NCBI GenBank assembly: GCA_020637675.1
Contig: JACKKD010000001.1
Location: 868,001-932,000 of the forward strand
From: Paracoccaceae bacterium
Lineage (GTDB): Bacteria; Pseudomonadota; Alphaproteobacteria; Rhodobacterales; Rhodobacteraceae
DNA: 64,000 nt
Direction: 5' to 3'
Each line of letters begins with the position of its first letter. Position 1 is the first letter of the stretch. The notes beneath the pieces were generated by a model. That model had not been told where the DNA came from, searched no databases, and saw only the letters and a program-made list of their open reading frames with translations. A program made the position numbers and the translations under genes. Shown in pieces: positions 8,643 through 17,027 of this stretch.

Positions 8643-9936
8643 CTATGCCGGCTGGGGCCGCGCCCTGCGCGCCACGGGCGAGATCGCCCGCCCCGAACGC
8701 CGCCGTGCGCTCGACGATATCCTGAAGGACGGGCTTGTCCCCGCCGTGGGGATGCGGCGCAGCTACGGCGACGCGGCCCTGAACGACGGCGGCCGCGTCA
8801 TCGACATGACCCGGCTCGACCGGATGCTCGCGTTCGATCCGGCGACCGGCGTGCTGGAGGTCGAGGCCGGCGCCCGCGTCGGCGAGATCGCGGCCGCCTT
8901 CGGGCCGAAGGGTTGGCTGCCGGCGGTGATGCCGGGCACCGGCTTGGCCACCGTGGGCGGCTGCATCGGCCAGGACGTGCATGGCAAGAACCACCACCAC
9001 GCGGGCTCGTTCTGCCAGCATGTCGCCGGATTGACGCTGATCACCGCCGAGGGGTCCGTGGAGGTCACGCCCGAGGGTACGCCCGGCCTCTTCCGCGCCA
9101 CCGCGGGCGGGCTCGGCCAGACCGGGGTGATCGCGAAGGCGCGGCTCAAGCTTCTGCCGGCCAAGGGCGACGTGATGGTCGTGACCGAGCGGCGGGTCGA
9201 GGACTGGGATGAGCACATCGCCCGGCTCGACGCCTCGGAGGCGACCTATACCGTAGGCTGGATCGACGCGACCGCCACCGGCGCCGTGCTCGGGCGCGGC
9301 ATACTGGAGGAGGGCGAGACCGGCTCGGGGCTGATGCCAAAGCGGGTCCGGAACCGCCGGGTGCCGATCGACGCGCCGCATTTCGCGCTGGCCGGCCCCA
9401 TCGTGCGTGCTTTCAACAACGCCTATTACCGCCGGGTGCCGGCCTCCGGGCGGACCGTGGTGAGGCCCATCGGCGACTTCTTCTTCCCGCTCGACAAGAT
9501 TCACGACTGGAACCGGCTTTACGGCAAGCGCGGCTTTCACCAGTTCCAGTGCGTCGTGCCGCTGGAGGCCGCGCCGGCGCTGAGGGACATGCTCGACACC
9601 ATCGCGACATCGGGCCTGGCCTCGCCGCTCGCCGTCCTGAAGCGCATGGGACAGGGGCGCGCGGGTTTTCTCAGCTTTCCGATGGAGGGCTACACGCTCG
9701 CCGTCGATTTTCCCAACCGGGCCGAGGCGCGCGAATTGATCCGACGGCTGGAGGATCGGGCCGCAGATGCGGGCGGGCGGCTCTACTTCGCCAAGGACAG
9801 CCTCGCGCAGGGAACGGCGATCCGGTCGATGTATCCCGAACTTCCGGACTGGCAGGAGGCGGTGGCGAAGGCCGATCCGGGCACCGCACTCGCCACCGAC
9901 CTCGTCCGTCGCCTCAACCTCAGGAGCACCCGATGA
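8623..9936 (+). CDS. DprE1-like FAD-dependent polyprenylphospho-beta-D-ribose 2-oxidase
   Basis: In mycobacteria DprE1 oxidises the C2' hydroxyl of decaprenyl-phosphoryl-ribose, the first half of epimerisation to arabinose. This 437-residue protein has the N-terminal FAD-binding (PP-loop oxidase) domain and the C-terminal arabinonolactone-oxidase-like domain. Diagnostic matches are MRRSYGDAALNDGG, DVHGKNHHHAGSF (His120, equivalent to the DprE1 active-site His) and LYFAKDSLAQG (Lys391, equivalent to the catalytic Lys). The position of the mycobacterial Cys387, targeted by benzothiazinones, appears to be Ala360 (TLAVDFP). It overlaps the genes before and after it. The ATG follows GAGAGAGAG. Confidence 0.88.
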   Translation: MLWKTADYAGWGRALRATGEIARPERRRALDDILKDGLVPAVGMRRSYGDAALNDGGRVIDMTRLDRMLAFDPATGVLEVEAGARVGEIAAAFGPKGWLPAVMPGTGLATVGGCIGQDVHGKNHHHAGSFCQHVAGLTLITAEGSVEVTPEGTPGLFRATAGGLGQTGVIAKARLKLLPAKGDVMVVTERRVEDWDEHIARLDASEATYTVGWIDATATGAVLGRGILEEGETGSGLMPKRVRNRRVPIDAPHFALAGPIVRAFNNAYYRRVPASGRTVVRPIGDFFFPLDKIHDWNRLYGKRGFHQFQCVVPLEAAPALRDMLDTIATSGLASPLAVLKRMGQGRAGFLSFPMEGYTLAVDFPNRAEARELIRRLEDRAADAGGRLYFAKDSLAQGTAIRSMYPELPDWQEAVAKADPGTALATDLVRRLNLRSTR

Positions 9937-10670
9937 ACTCGACCTGGATCATCCTCGGTGCGACCTCGTCGATGGCCCGCGCCTTCGCCCGGGCCGTGGC
10001 GGCTGAGGGTGCGGGCGTCCTCCTTGCCGGGCGCGATGCCGAGGAACTCGCCGCCCTTGCCGCCGACTGCCGGCTGCGCGGCGCGCGGATGGCGGAGGCC
10101 GTCACCTTCGACGCCCGCGATGCGCGAACCTTCGGCCCCATCGTCGAGAGGGCCGAGGCTGAGGAAGGCACGATCAACGCCGCCGTCTTCGTCGGCTCCA
10201 TGCCCGAACAGGCTGCGATCGACACCGATCCGGCGCTGATCGACGGGGTCGTGGCGGACAGCTTCACCGGGCCGGCCCGCTTCCTGCAGGTGCTTGCCCC
10301 GGTGCTTGAGGCGCGCGGCCAGGGCACCGTTGTCGGGGTCGGATCGGTCGCGGGCGACCGCGGACGGCTCGGCAACTACGTCTATGGCGCAGCCAAGGCG
10401 GGATTTGCGACCTATCTCTCGGGGCTCAGGAACCGGCTCACCCGCGCGGGCGGGCATGTGGTGACGGTGAAACCCGGCTTTGTCGATACCGCGATGACCT
10501 GGGGGCTTCCCGGCCTCTTCCTCGTCGCGCCGCCTGAGGCGGTCGCGGCTGACATCCTTAAGGCGGTGCGGAAGGGGCGGAACGTGATCTACACGCCCTT
10601 CTTCTGGCGCTACATCATGCTCATCATCCGTCACATTCCCGAGCCGGTCTTCAAGAAGATGAAAATCTGA
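9933..10670 (+). CDS. DprE2-like short-chain dehydrogenase
   Basis: A 245-residue classical SDR. The N-terminal nucleotide-binding segment is IILGATSSMARAFARA, and the catalytic Tyr-x3-Lys is in YVYGAAKAGFATYLSGL. This form of the N-terminal motif and the placement directly after a DprE1-like gene (ATGA overlap, with CAGGAG as ribosome binding site) match DprE2. DprE2 reduces the 2'-keto intermediate to polyprenyl-phospho-arabinose. The C-terminus has a hydrophobic, membrane-associating stretch (FFWRYIMLIIRHIP), as in other DprE2 proteins. A different SDR substrate cannot be excluded from sequence alone. Confidence 0.85.
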   Translation: MNSTWIILGATSSMARAFARAVAAEGAGVLLAGRDAEELAALAADCRLRGARMAEAVTFDARDARTFGPIVERAEAEEGTINAAVFVGSMPEQAAIDTDPALIDGVVADSFTGPARFLQVLAPVLEARGQGTVVGVGSVAGDRGRLGNYVYGAAKAGFATYLSGLRNRLTRAGGHVVTVKPGFVDTAMTWGLPGLFLVAPPEAVAADILKAVRKGRNVIYTPFFWRYIMLIIRHIPEPVFKKMKI

Positions 10671-11613
10671 CGCCCTCAACCGGCCGCGTCGCCGGTCCTT
10701 CCTCGGGCCGCGCGCCTAGCGCCCGCATCTCCTCCAGGAGCCAGGCCCGAAAGGCGCGGATCGCGGGCCCGTTGCGGCGCCGCTCGGGATAGGCGAGCCA
10801 GATCGACAGCGTGCCCTCCGCCACGATGTCGAAAGGCTGGATCAGGTCGCCCCGCCGCAGCGCGTCGCGGAAATAGACCGGCGTCAGGATGCCGGCACCG
10901 TGGCCCGCCATGACTGCCTGGGCGTCCAGCGCCTGGATACCGAGAGAGGAGGCAGGCCGCGCCGCTGCGGGCGGCGGCTCCACCCCGGCCGCGCGAAACC
11001 AGAGAGCCCAGTCCGGATCGTCGGCATCGAGCCGGGGCACAGTCAGGAGGTCTTCGGGACGTCGCAGCGGCCCGTGGCGCTCAAGGAAGGCCCGGCTGAC
11101 CATCGGCGTATAGGTCGCCCGCATCAGGTGATCGGCCCTGAGCCCCGGCCAGACGCCCTGCCCCGACCGGATTGCCACGGTCGCCTCGCCGGCGAGGAGG
11201 TCGACCATGCGGTGGTCAATCTCGACCCGCGTGGTGATGGCGGGATGGGCGATCTGGAACCGGCCTAGCCCGACCGCCAGGACATGGGTGGCGAAGGTGG
11301 CGAGCACGCTGATCACCAGCGTCTCGCCGGCGTCGCGCCGCACCTCGGCGAATGCCTCGCGCAGGATCGCCATCGCCTCGCCCGCCGGTTCGGCCAGGCG
11401 CTGCCCCTCGGCGGTCAGCACGACGCCCCGCGCCCGGCGACGGAAGAGCGGCGCGCCCACCCGCTCCTCCAGGAGCCGGATCTGGTAACTGACCGCCGCC
11501 TGGGTCATGCCGAGTTCGGCACCGGCGGCGGTGAAGCTGCCATGACGCGCCGCGGCCTCGAAGGCGCGGATCGCGGCAAGCGGCGGCAGGGGTGGGTTTG
11601 ACGGGTCTGGCAT
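10651..11613 (-). CDS. LysR-family transcriptional regulator (GcvA-like)
   Basis: A 320-residue LysR regulator. The N-terminal winged helix spans about residues 10-68 (AIRAFEAAARHGSFTAAGAE, MTQAAVSYQIRLLEE), followed by a two-lobed effector domain (LVISVLATFATHVLAVGLGR onward). The form of the HTH and the early effector domain resembles GcvA/AmpR relatives. Its 3' end overlaps the end of the DprE2-like gene by 20 bases (convergent). It is divergent from a small DUF1127 gene 96 bases away, which is the likeliest regulated neighbour by the usual LysR arrangement. The ligand is unknown. Confidence 0.92.
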   Translation of the reverse strand: MPDPSNPPLPPLAAIRAFEAAARHGSFTAAGAELGMTQAAVSYQIRLLEERVGAPLFRRRARGVVLTAEGQRLAEPAGEAMAILREAFAEVRRDAGETLVISVLATFATHVLAVGLGRFQIAHPAITTRVEIDHRMVDLLAGEATVAIRSGQGVWPGLRADHLMRATYTPMVSRAFLERHGPLRRPEDLLTVPRLDADDPDWALWFRAAGVEPPPAAARPASSLGIQALDAQAVMAGHGAGILTPVYFRDALRRGDLIQPFDIVAEGTLSIWLAYPERRRNGPAIRAFRAWLLEEMRALGARPEEGPATRPVEGVRFSSS

Positions 11614-11709
11614 AGAATCTCCTTATGCCTTGTACCGCGACTTCGATTGGTGTCAAAGCCCGGATTCGGGCAGGGTGACACTCAGTTCCCGCCATTCCCG
11701 GAGCCTGTC

Positions 11710-11883
11710 ATGACCAGCCTTTCCGCACCCTTCAGGGTCACTGAAATCCTTCTTCACGGCATCTTTCGCCGCCACCCCGCCCCCGCGCCCGACGACCCGC
11801 GGGCAATCAAGCGCCGGGCGCGGATCGATCTCGCGCACCTGCCCGAATACCTCAAACGGGATATAGGGCTTTTCGATGACTGA
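11710..11883 (+). CDS. DUF1127 small protein
   Basis: A 57-residue basic protein ending in the DUF1127 signature: an Arg-rich helix followed by LAHLPEYLKRDIGL. DUF1127 proteins in alphaproteobacteria are small RNA- or regulator-binding proteins, in some cases linked to phosphate and carbon metabolism, but this one's role is not known. It is divergent from the LysR gene. Its TGA is immediately followed by the complement of the meaB stop, so the two convergent genes abut with no spacer and no terminator between them. Confidence 0.85.
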   Translation: MTSLSAPFRVTEILLHGIFRRHPAPAPDDPRAIKRRARIDLAHLPEYLKRDIGLFDD

Positions 11884-12882
11884 TTACGGCTTGTCCGGGC
11901 GGCGGGCGACCTCGCCAAGAAGCTCGGCAGCGGCCTTGCCGGGCGCGGCGCCGCCTGCCGCCACCGCGTCGCCCAGCGTCTCCATCCGCGCCCGTAGCGC
12001 CGGGTCGGAAGTCAGCCGGGCGAGAAGGCCGTGGCGCACCTCCTCCTCGAACCAGCGGCGGGCCTGCTCGGCACGACGCGCGGCGAAATGCCCGCTTTCG
12101 CGCCGCCAGGCGATCAGCGCCTGCATCTCCTCCCAGGCTTCGGCAAGTCCGGCTTCCTCGGCGGCGGAGACGCACATCGCCTTCGGAAACCCATCCGGGT
12201 CCTGCGGCCGCTTCCGCAGGAGCCGCAGCGCCCCCGCATAATCGGCGCGGGTGCGCGTGGCCGCAGCCTTCAGGTCACCGTCGGCCTTGTTGACGAGGAT
12301 GAGGTCGGCCATCTCCATGATGCCACGCTTCACCCCCTGCAACTCGTCACCGCCCGCCGGCGCGATGAGAAGGACGAAGAGATCGGTCAGTTCGGCCACC
12401 ATGGTCTCCGACTGGCCGACGCCCACCGTCTCGACGAGCACCACATCGAAGCCAGCCGCCTCGCAAAGGGCCACCGCCTCGCGGGTGTGTCGCGCGACGC
12501 CGCCCATCTGCGCCTGGCTGGGCGAGGGACGGATGAAGGCCAGGGGGTCGCGGCTCAGCCGCTCCATCCGTGTCTTGTCGCCGAGGATCGACCCGCCCGA
12601 GCGGGCGGAGGAGGGATCGACAGCGAGAACCGCAACCCTGTGGCCCTGCCCCGTCAGCATCTTGCCGAAAGCTTCGATGAAGCTCGACTTGCCAACGCCA
12701 GGCGTTCCGGAAAGCCCGATCCTGAGCGCCTGCCGCGCCGTGCCCAACGCCTCCAGGAGCGCCGTCGCCTGCGTCCGGTGATCCGCCCGGCCGCTTTCCA
12801 CGAGCGTTATCGCGCGGGCCAGCGCCCGGCGGTCGCCAGCGGCCACGCGGGCGGCGAATTCGCTCATGTCCATGTTACGCAA
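11884..12882 (-). CDS. meaB: Methylmalonyl-CoA mutase-associated GTPase MeaB (ArgK family)
   Basis: MeaB is the G-protein chaperone that protects and loads adenosylcobalamin into methylmalonyl-CoA mutase. The 332-residue protein shows the P-loop GTPGVGKSS (Lys65), DPSSARSGGSILGDKTRM, the switch region VETVGVGQSE and the base-specificity motif VNKAD. Several starts are possible (Met1, Met4, Met6). The mutase genes are not in this window. No ribosome binding site is obvious at the first ATG. Assignment is secure at family level. Confidence 0.94.
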   Translation of the reverse strand: MRNMDMSEFAARVAAGDRRALARAITLVESGRADHRTQATALLEALGTARQALRIGLSGTPGVGKSSFIEAFGKMLTGQGHRVAVLAVDPSSARSGGSILGDKTRMERLSRDPLAFIRPSPSQAQMGGVARHTREAVALCEAAGFDVVLVETVGVGQSETMVAELTDLFVLLIAPAGGDELQGVKRGIMEMADLILVNKADGDLKAAATRTRADYAGALRLLRKRPQDPDGFPKAMCVSAAEEAGLAEAWEEMQALIAWRRESGHFAARRAEQARRWFEEEVRHGLLARLTSDPALRARMETLGDAVAAGGAAPGKAAAELLGEVARRPDKP

Positions 12883-12996
12883 CCGGCGGCCTTTCGCTGA
12901 CTTTTCCCGGATGTCGGTTGACCTTCCGGCGTTTTTTCTGCCTGTTCCCCGGGGCCGATGTCCAGAGCATAGGCGCGAAAAAGAGCAGTGGGTGCC

Positions 12997-13722
12997 ATGA
13001 CGATCCTTTCCCGTTGCGCCGCGGCGGCGGCACTATGCCTTTTCGCCGGCGCGGCGCCGGCTGACCAGAAGGACAGCGCCGTCTTCGACCTGACGCTGCG
13101 CGGCATCCCGACCGGAACGCTCTCCGTCTCCGGCGCGATCGAGGGCCGGAGCTATGCCGCCGCGGGCGTTCTGAAAAGCGGCGGGCTCGTCGCGCTCGTC
13201 CGGAAGGTGCGCTACGACGCGCGCGTGTCGGGTCGCGTCACGAACGGCCGTTTCACGCCCGTGCGCTATGAGGAGGACGCCGATACAGGCAAGCGCCAGT
13301 CGCAGTCGGTCATGGAATACAAGGCCGGGGTGCCGCAGGTGAAGGTCTACAACCCGCCGAAAACGCCCCGCCCCAGCGATATCGACCCCGCGACGCAGGG
13401 CGGCACGGTCGATCCGTTGACGGCAGCCTTCGCGGCACTTCGCGACGTGGCGCCGGAGGAAGCCTGCCGGCTGAAGCTCGTCCTTTTCGACGGCCGCAGG
13501 CGCAGCCAGGTGGTGCTGGCCGATCCGCAGCCGACCGGGGGGGGCGGCCTTGCCTGCGCCGGCGAATACCGGCGGCTCGAAGGCTTTTCCGACAAGGAGA
13601 TGGCGGAAAAGAGCCGGTTTCCCTTCCGCATGACCTATGCGCCCCTGCCCGACGGTCGGCTCCGCGTGGTAGAGGTGGCGATGGACACGATCTATGGAAA
13701 AGGCCGGCTCACTCGGCGATAA
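12997..13722 (+). CDS. DUF3108 periplasmic protein
   Basis: A 241-residue exported protein. It has a signal peptide of about 23 residues (SRCAAAAALCLFAGAAPA) and a beta-rich body typical of DUF3108: DLTLRGIPTGTLSVSG at the start and paired strands around YDARVSGRVTNGRFTPVRY. The family is thought to be periplasmic or lipoprotein-carrier-like, with no defined function. I chose ATG 12997 over an in-frame GTG at 12988. Its 3' end overlaps the proposed hrpB start by 29 bases. Confidence 0.8.
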   Translation: MTILSRCAAAAALCLFAGAAPADQKDSAVFDLTLRGIPTGTLSVSGAIEGRSYAAAGVLKSGGLVALVRKVRYDARVSGRVTNGRFTPVRYEEDADTGKRQSQSVMEYKAGVPQVKVYNPPKTPRPSDIDPATQGGTVDPLTAAFAALRDVAPEEACRLKLVLFDGRRRSQVVLADPQPTGGGGLACAGEYRRLEGFSDKEMAEKSRFPFRMTYAPLPDGRLRVVEVAMDTIYGKGRLTRR

Positions 13723-16183
13723 GCCGCAGGTGACCGACCGGCTTCCCATAGACGCGGCGCTGCCCGCGCTTCTGCCCGCGCTTCGCGACGCGGGCCGTGC
13801 GGTACTCCAGGCGCCGCCCGGAGCGGGCAAGACCACGCGGGTGCCGCTCGCGCTCTTAGACGCCGGTCTAACCGCAGGCCGCATCGTCGTGCTGGAGCCA
13901 CGCCGCCTTGCCGCGCGCGCCGCCGCCGAACGCATGGCCGAGACGCTGGGCGAGCCCGTGGGCCGGACCGTCGGATACCGGATTCGCGGCGAGGCGAAGG
14001 TCTCAGGCGGGACCCGGATCGAGGTCGTGACCGAGGGCATTCTCACGCGGATGTTGCAGTCCGACCCGGAACTGACCGGAATCGGGGCGGTGATCTTCGA
14101 CGAGTTTCACGAGCGGTCGCTCAACGCCGACCTCGGCCTCGCGCTGGCCTGGGAAGTGCGCCAGGCGCTGCGCCCCGATCTTCTGATCCTCGTGATGTCG
14201 GCGACGCTCGACGCCGACCCGGTGGCGCGGATGCTGGACGATGCCCCCGTGATCACCTCCGAGGGCCGTGCCTATCCGGTCGAGACCCGCTGGCTGCCAC
14301 GTCCCGTCGATGCCTCCATGCGGCTCGAGGGCGCGGCCGCGAACCTTGTGCATCAGGCGGTGGCGGAGACGGAGGGCGGCGTTCTCGTCTTCCTGCCCGG
14401 CGAGGGCGAGATCCGGCGGGTGGAGGCGCTCCTGTCCGGGCGACTGCCCGAAGGCTGCCATCTCAGGCCGCTTTTCGGCGCGATGGATTTCGCCGCGCAG
14501 CGCGCGGCCATCCTGCCCGCGAGGGACGGGCGCAAGATCGTGCTTGCAACCTCGATCGCCGAAACCTCGCTGACGATCGAGGACATCCGCGTCGTGGTCG
14601 ACGCCGGGCGCGCCCGGCGGGCGCGGTTCGATCCCTGCTCGGGCATGGCACGCCTTGTCACCGAACGGGTGACGCGGGCCGAGGCGGAACAGCGGCGCGG
14701 CCGCGCGGGACGGGTGGCGGCGGGCATCTGCTACCGGATGTGGGCGAAGGGCGAGGAAGGCGGGCTTGTCCCCTTTCCCCCGCCCGAGATCGCGGCCTCC
14801 GACCTTGCCGGGCTCGCGCTCGAGCTTGCGCTCTGGGGGTCGGACGGGGCGGACCTCGCCTTCCTCACGCCGCCCCCCGCCCCCGCGCTCGCCGAGGCGC
14901 GGGCTCTCCTCAAGGGCCTCGGCGCGCTCGATGCGAAGGACCGGATCACCGCGCATGGCCGCGCGCTCGCCGGGCTGCCGCTGCACCCGCGCCTCGGCCA
15001 CATGCTGGTGACGGCGGGACCGGAGGGCGCGACGCTCGCAGCACTTCTGGCCGAACGCGACCCCTTGCGGGGGGCGACCGCCGACCTTGCCCTGCGGCTC
15101 GCCGCGATCCGCGATCCGAAGGGGTTCGAGGCCGGTCACCCGGAGCGCCCGGACCGCGCCACGGTGGAACATACCCGCGCCGAGGCAAAGCGGCTCGCGC
15201 GGATGGTCGGGCCGGTGGCGGAGACCTTCGGCCCAGCCGAGATGGCGGCACTCGCCTATCCCGACCGCATCGGGCTTCGCCGCAAGGGCGCGGCGCCGCG
15301 TTACGTGCTTTCGGGCGGCAAGGGGGCGGTTGTGGCCGAGGGCGACCCCCTCGGTCGCGCAGGACTCATCGTCGCCACCGACCTTGACGGCGCCCCCCGC
15401 GAGGCGAAGGTGCGCCAGGGGATCGCGCTGCCCGAGGCATCGCTCCGCCGGCTCTTCGGAGCCGGGATCGGCTGGCAGGAGGTGGCCGAATGGTCGCGCC
15501 GCGAGGCCCGCGTGATAGCCCGGCGGCAGGAACGTTTCGGGGCGCTCGTGCTCGACGACCGGCCCTGGCCCGACGCCCCGGCCGAGGCGCTCGCCCGGGC
15601 AGCACTCGACGGGCTCCGTCAGATCGGCCTGACCTGGAACGAGCCCGCGCGGCGGCTCCGCGCCCGGATCGCGCTGTTGCGCGCCGAGGGCGCCGAGATG
15701 CCCGACGTCTCGGACGAGGGCCTGCTCGCAACGGCCGGGGACTGGCTCCTCCCCCATCTTTCCGGACGGCGGAGCGAGGCCGACCTGCGGGCGCTCGACC
15801 TCGCGGACCCCTTGCGCCGGATGCTGACCTGGGAACAGGGCGAGATGCTCGACCGGCTCGCACCGGCCCAGTTCACGACGCCCCTCGGCCGGCAGGTGCC
15901 GATCGACTACGAAGGCGACCACCCCTCGATTTCCCTGCGCCTTCAGGAACTGTTCGGCGTCACCCTGCATCCCGTGGTCGGACCGCGGCGGCTGCCCTTG
16001 CGGATCACGCTCCTCTCGCCGGCAAACCGCCCCGTGCAGGTGACGCTCGACCTGCCGGGGTTCTGGGCGACGAGCTACGCCGATGTGAGGAAGGATATGC
16101 GCGGGCAATATCCCCGGCACCCCTGGCCCGAGGATCCGACCGCCCACGCGCCGACCTTGCGCGCAAAGCCGCGCGGGACCTGA
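13694..16183 (+). CDS. hrpB: ATP-dependent helicase HrpB
   Basis: An 829-residue DEAH-type helicase. The features in order are QAPPGAGKTTRVP (motif I), VIFDEFHERSLNADLG (motif II), VMSATLDADPVA (motif III), FLPGEGEIRR, TSIAETSLTIEDI and QRRGRAGR (motif VI), then the HrpB-specific C-terminal domain. The in vivo role of HrpB is not settled. The ATG at 13694 overlaps the DUF3108 gene. An in-frame GTG at 13730 would remove the overlap and place DRLPIDAALPALL, the usual HrpB beginning, close to the N-terminus, so the true start may be there. Confidence 0.94.
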   Translation: MEKAGSLGDKPQVTDRLPIDAALPALLPALRDAGRAVLQAPPGAGKTTRVPLALLDAGLTAGRIVVLEPRRLAARAAAERMAETLGEPVGRTVGYRIRGEAKVSGGTRIEVVTEGILTRMLQSDPELTGIGAVIFDEFHERSLNADLGLALAWEVRQALRPDLLILVMSATLDADPVARMLDDAPVITSEGRAYPVETRWLPRPVDASMRLEGAAANLVHQAVAETEGGVLVFLPGEGEIRRVEALLSGRLPEGCHLRPLFGAMDFAAQRAAILPARDGRKIVLATSIAETSLTIEDIRVVVDAGRARRARFDPCSGMARLVTERVTRAEAEQRRGRAGRVAAGICYRMWAKGEEGGLVPFPPPEIAASDLAGLALELALWGSDGADLAFLTPPPAPALAEARALLKGLGALDAKDRITAHGRALAGLPLHPRLGHMLVTAGPEGATLAALLAERDPLRGATADLALRLAAIRDPKGFEAGHPERPDRATVEHTRAEAKRLARMVGPVAETFGPAEMAALAYPDRIGLRRKGAAPRYVLSGGKGAVVAEGDPLGRAGLIVATDLDGAPREAKVRQGIALPEASLRRLFGAGIGWQEVAEWSRREARVIARRQERFGALVLDDRPWPDAPAEALARAALDGLRQIGLTWNEPARRLRARIALLRAEGAEMPDVSDEGLLATAGDWLLPHLSGRRSEADLRALDLADPLRRMLTWEQGEMLDRLAPAQFTTPLGRQVPIDYEGDHPSISLRLQELFGVTLHPVVGPRRLPLRITLLSPANRPVQVTLDLPGFWATSYADVRKDMRGQYPRHPWPEDPTAHAPTLRAKPRGT

Positions 16184-16186
16184 GTC

Positions 16187-16882
16187 TCACCGCCTGTGGA
16201 TCACGGCCACCTGGTCGCGGCGGGCCTTGTCGTAGCGGACCTGGAAGAGGAAACAGCCCGAGATGGCGGGTGCCAGCGCGGTGAACTCCGCCTCCGCCGC
16301 GGGATCGGCGTGGCGGAACGCGCGCGTTTGGGAGAAGGCGCGAAAGAGATCGGCAGTCTTTGTGATTCCCGGCCGTTCATAGGCTTCGGGTTGCCAGCGC
16401 AGGTCCTCGATGACGTAGAGCCCACCCGGCTTCAGCTTCGGGAAAAGCTCCAGAAAGGCGTTCTGCTGGTGGTGCGAGGCGTGGCTCGCGTCGTCGATCA
16501 CGATGTCGAACTCCGGCATGTCGGCGGCGGCGCGGGCGATGTTCGACCGGTCGTCCATGTCGCATCTGTGAAAGGTGAAGCGGTCTGCGGCGAACCAAGA
16601 GAAGTCCGACACGTCGAGCCCGTGGATGCGCGCCTTGGGGAAGAATTCGAGCCACATGCGCACCGATGGCAGGTCGGTCGTCTGCCGGTCGGGCGAGGCC
16701 CCGTGCTCGGGACCGCCGATCTGGAGCCCCATTTCAAGGAAGCTGATGGCCCGGTCGCGGAACGGCGAGAAGAGCATGTGGTAGAGTTCGGTATAGCGGT
16801 GCTTGGTCGAACCCTTGTCCGACCCGTAGCGGTCAGCGAGGTCGGTGAGGTTGACCGCCCCCTTCGCTGCCTTCGCCGCCAT
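16187..16882 (-). CDS. Class I SAM-dependent methyltransferase, sugar O-methyltransferase-like
   Basis: A 231-residue methyltransferase. The start LTDLADRYGSDKGSTKHRYT is typical of the MycE/ElmMIII-like sugar O-methyltransferases and related polysaccharide enzymes. Then come FLEMGLQIGG (SAM motif I position), IHGLDVSD and FDIVIDDASHASHHQQ, where acidic and histidine residues bind a metal in relatives. I chose ATG 16882, which has AGGGGG six bases upstream; an upstream in-frame ATG is at 16900. It may modify a surface or secreted glycan. The substrate is unknown and no glycan cluster adjoins it. Confidence 0.82.
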   Translation of the reverse strand: MAAKAAKGAVNLTDLADRYGSDKGSTKHRYTELYHMLFSPFRDRAISFLEMGLQIGGPEHGASPDRQTTDLPSVRMWLEFFPKARIHGLDVSDFSWFAADRFTFHRCDMDDRSNIARAAADMPEFDIVIDDASHASHHQQNAFLELFPKLKPGGLYVIEDLRWQPEAYERPGITKTADLFRAFSQTRAFRHADPAAEAEFTALAPAISGCFLFQVRYDKARRDQVAVIHRR

Positions 16883-17027
16883 TTCCTGCCCCCTGCGCAT
16901 CGCTGCCCGGTCGTGCTGCCCGCGTGGCACGAGACTAGTCAGTGTTCGCGGGAACGCCAAGCGCCGGGCGCAGCCATTGCTTCCCGCGTTGCCGAAATGC
17001 CCGCGCGACAGGCGCCCTGCCGGGCCG

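Noticed and set aside
14003..16147. A 714-codon minus-strand open frame opposite hrpB
   Set aside because: HrpB is unmistakable on the plus strand. The antisense product has no domain-like sequence.
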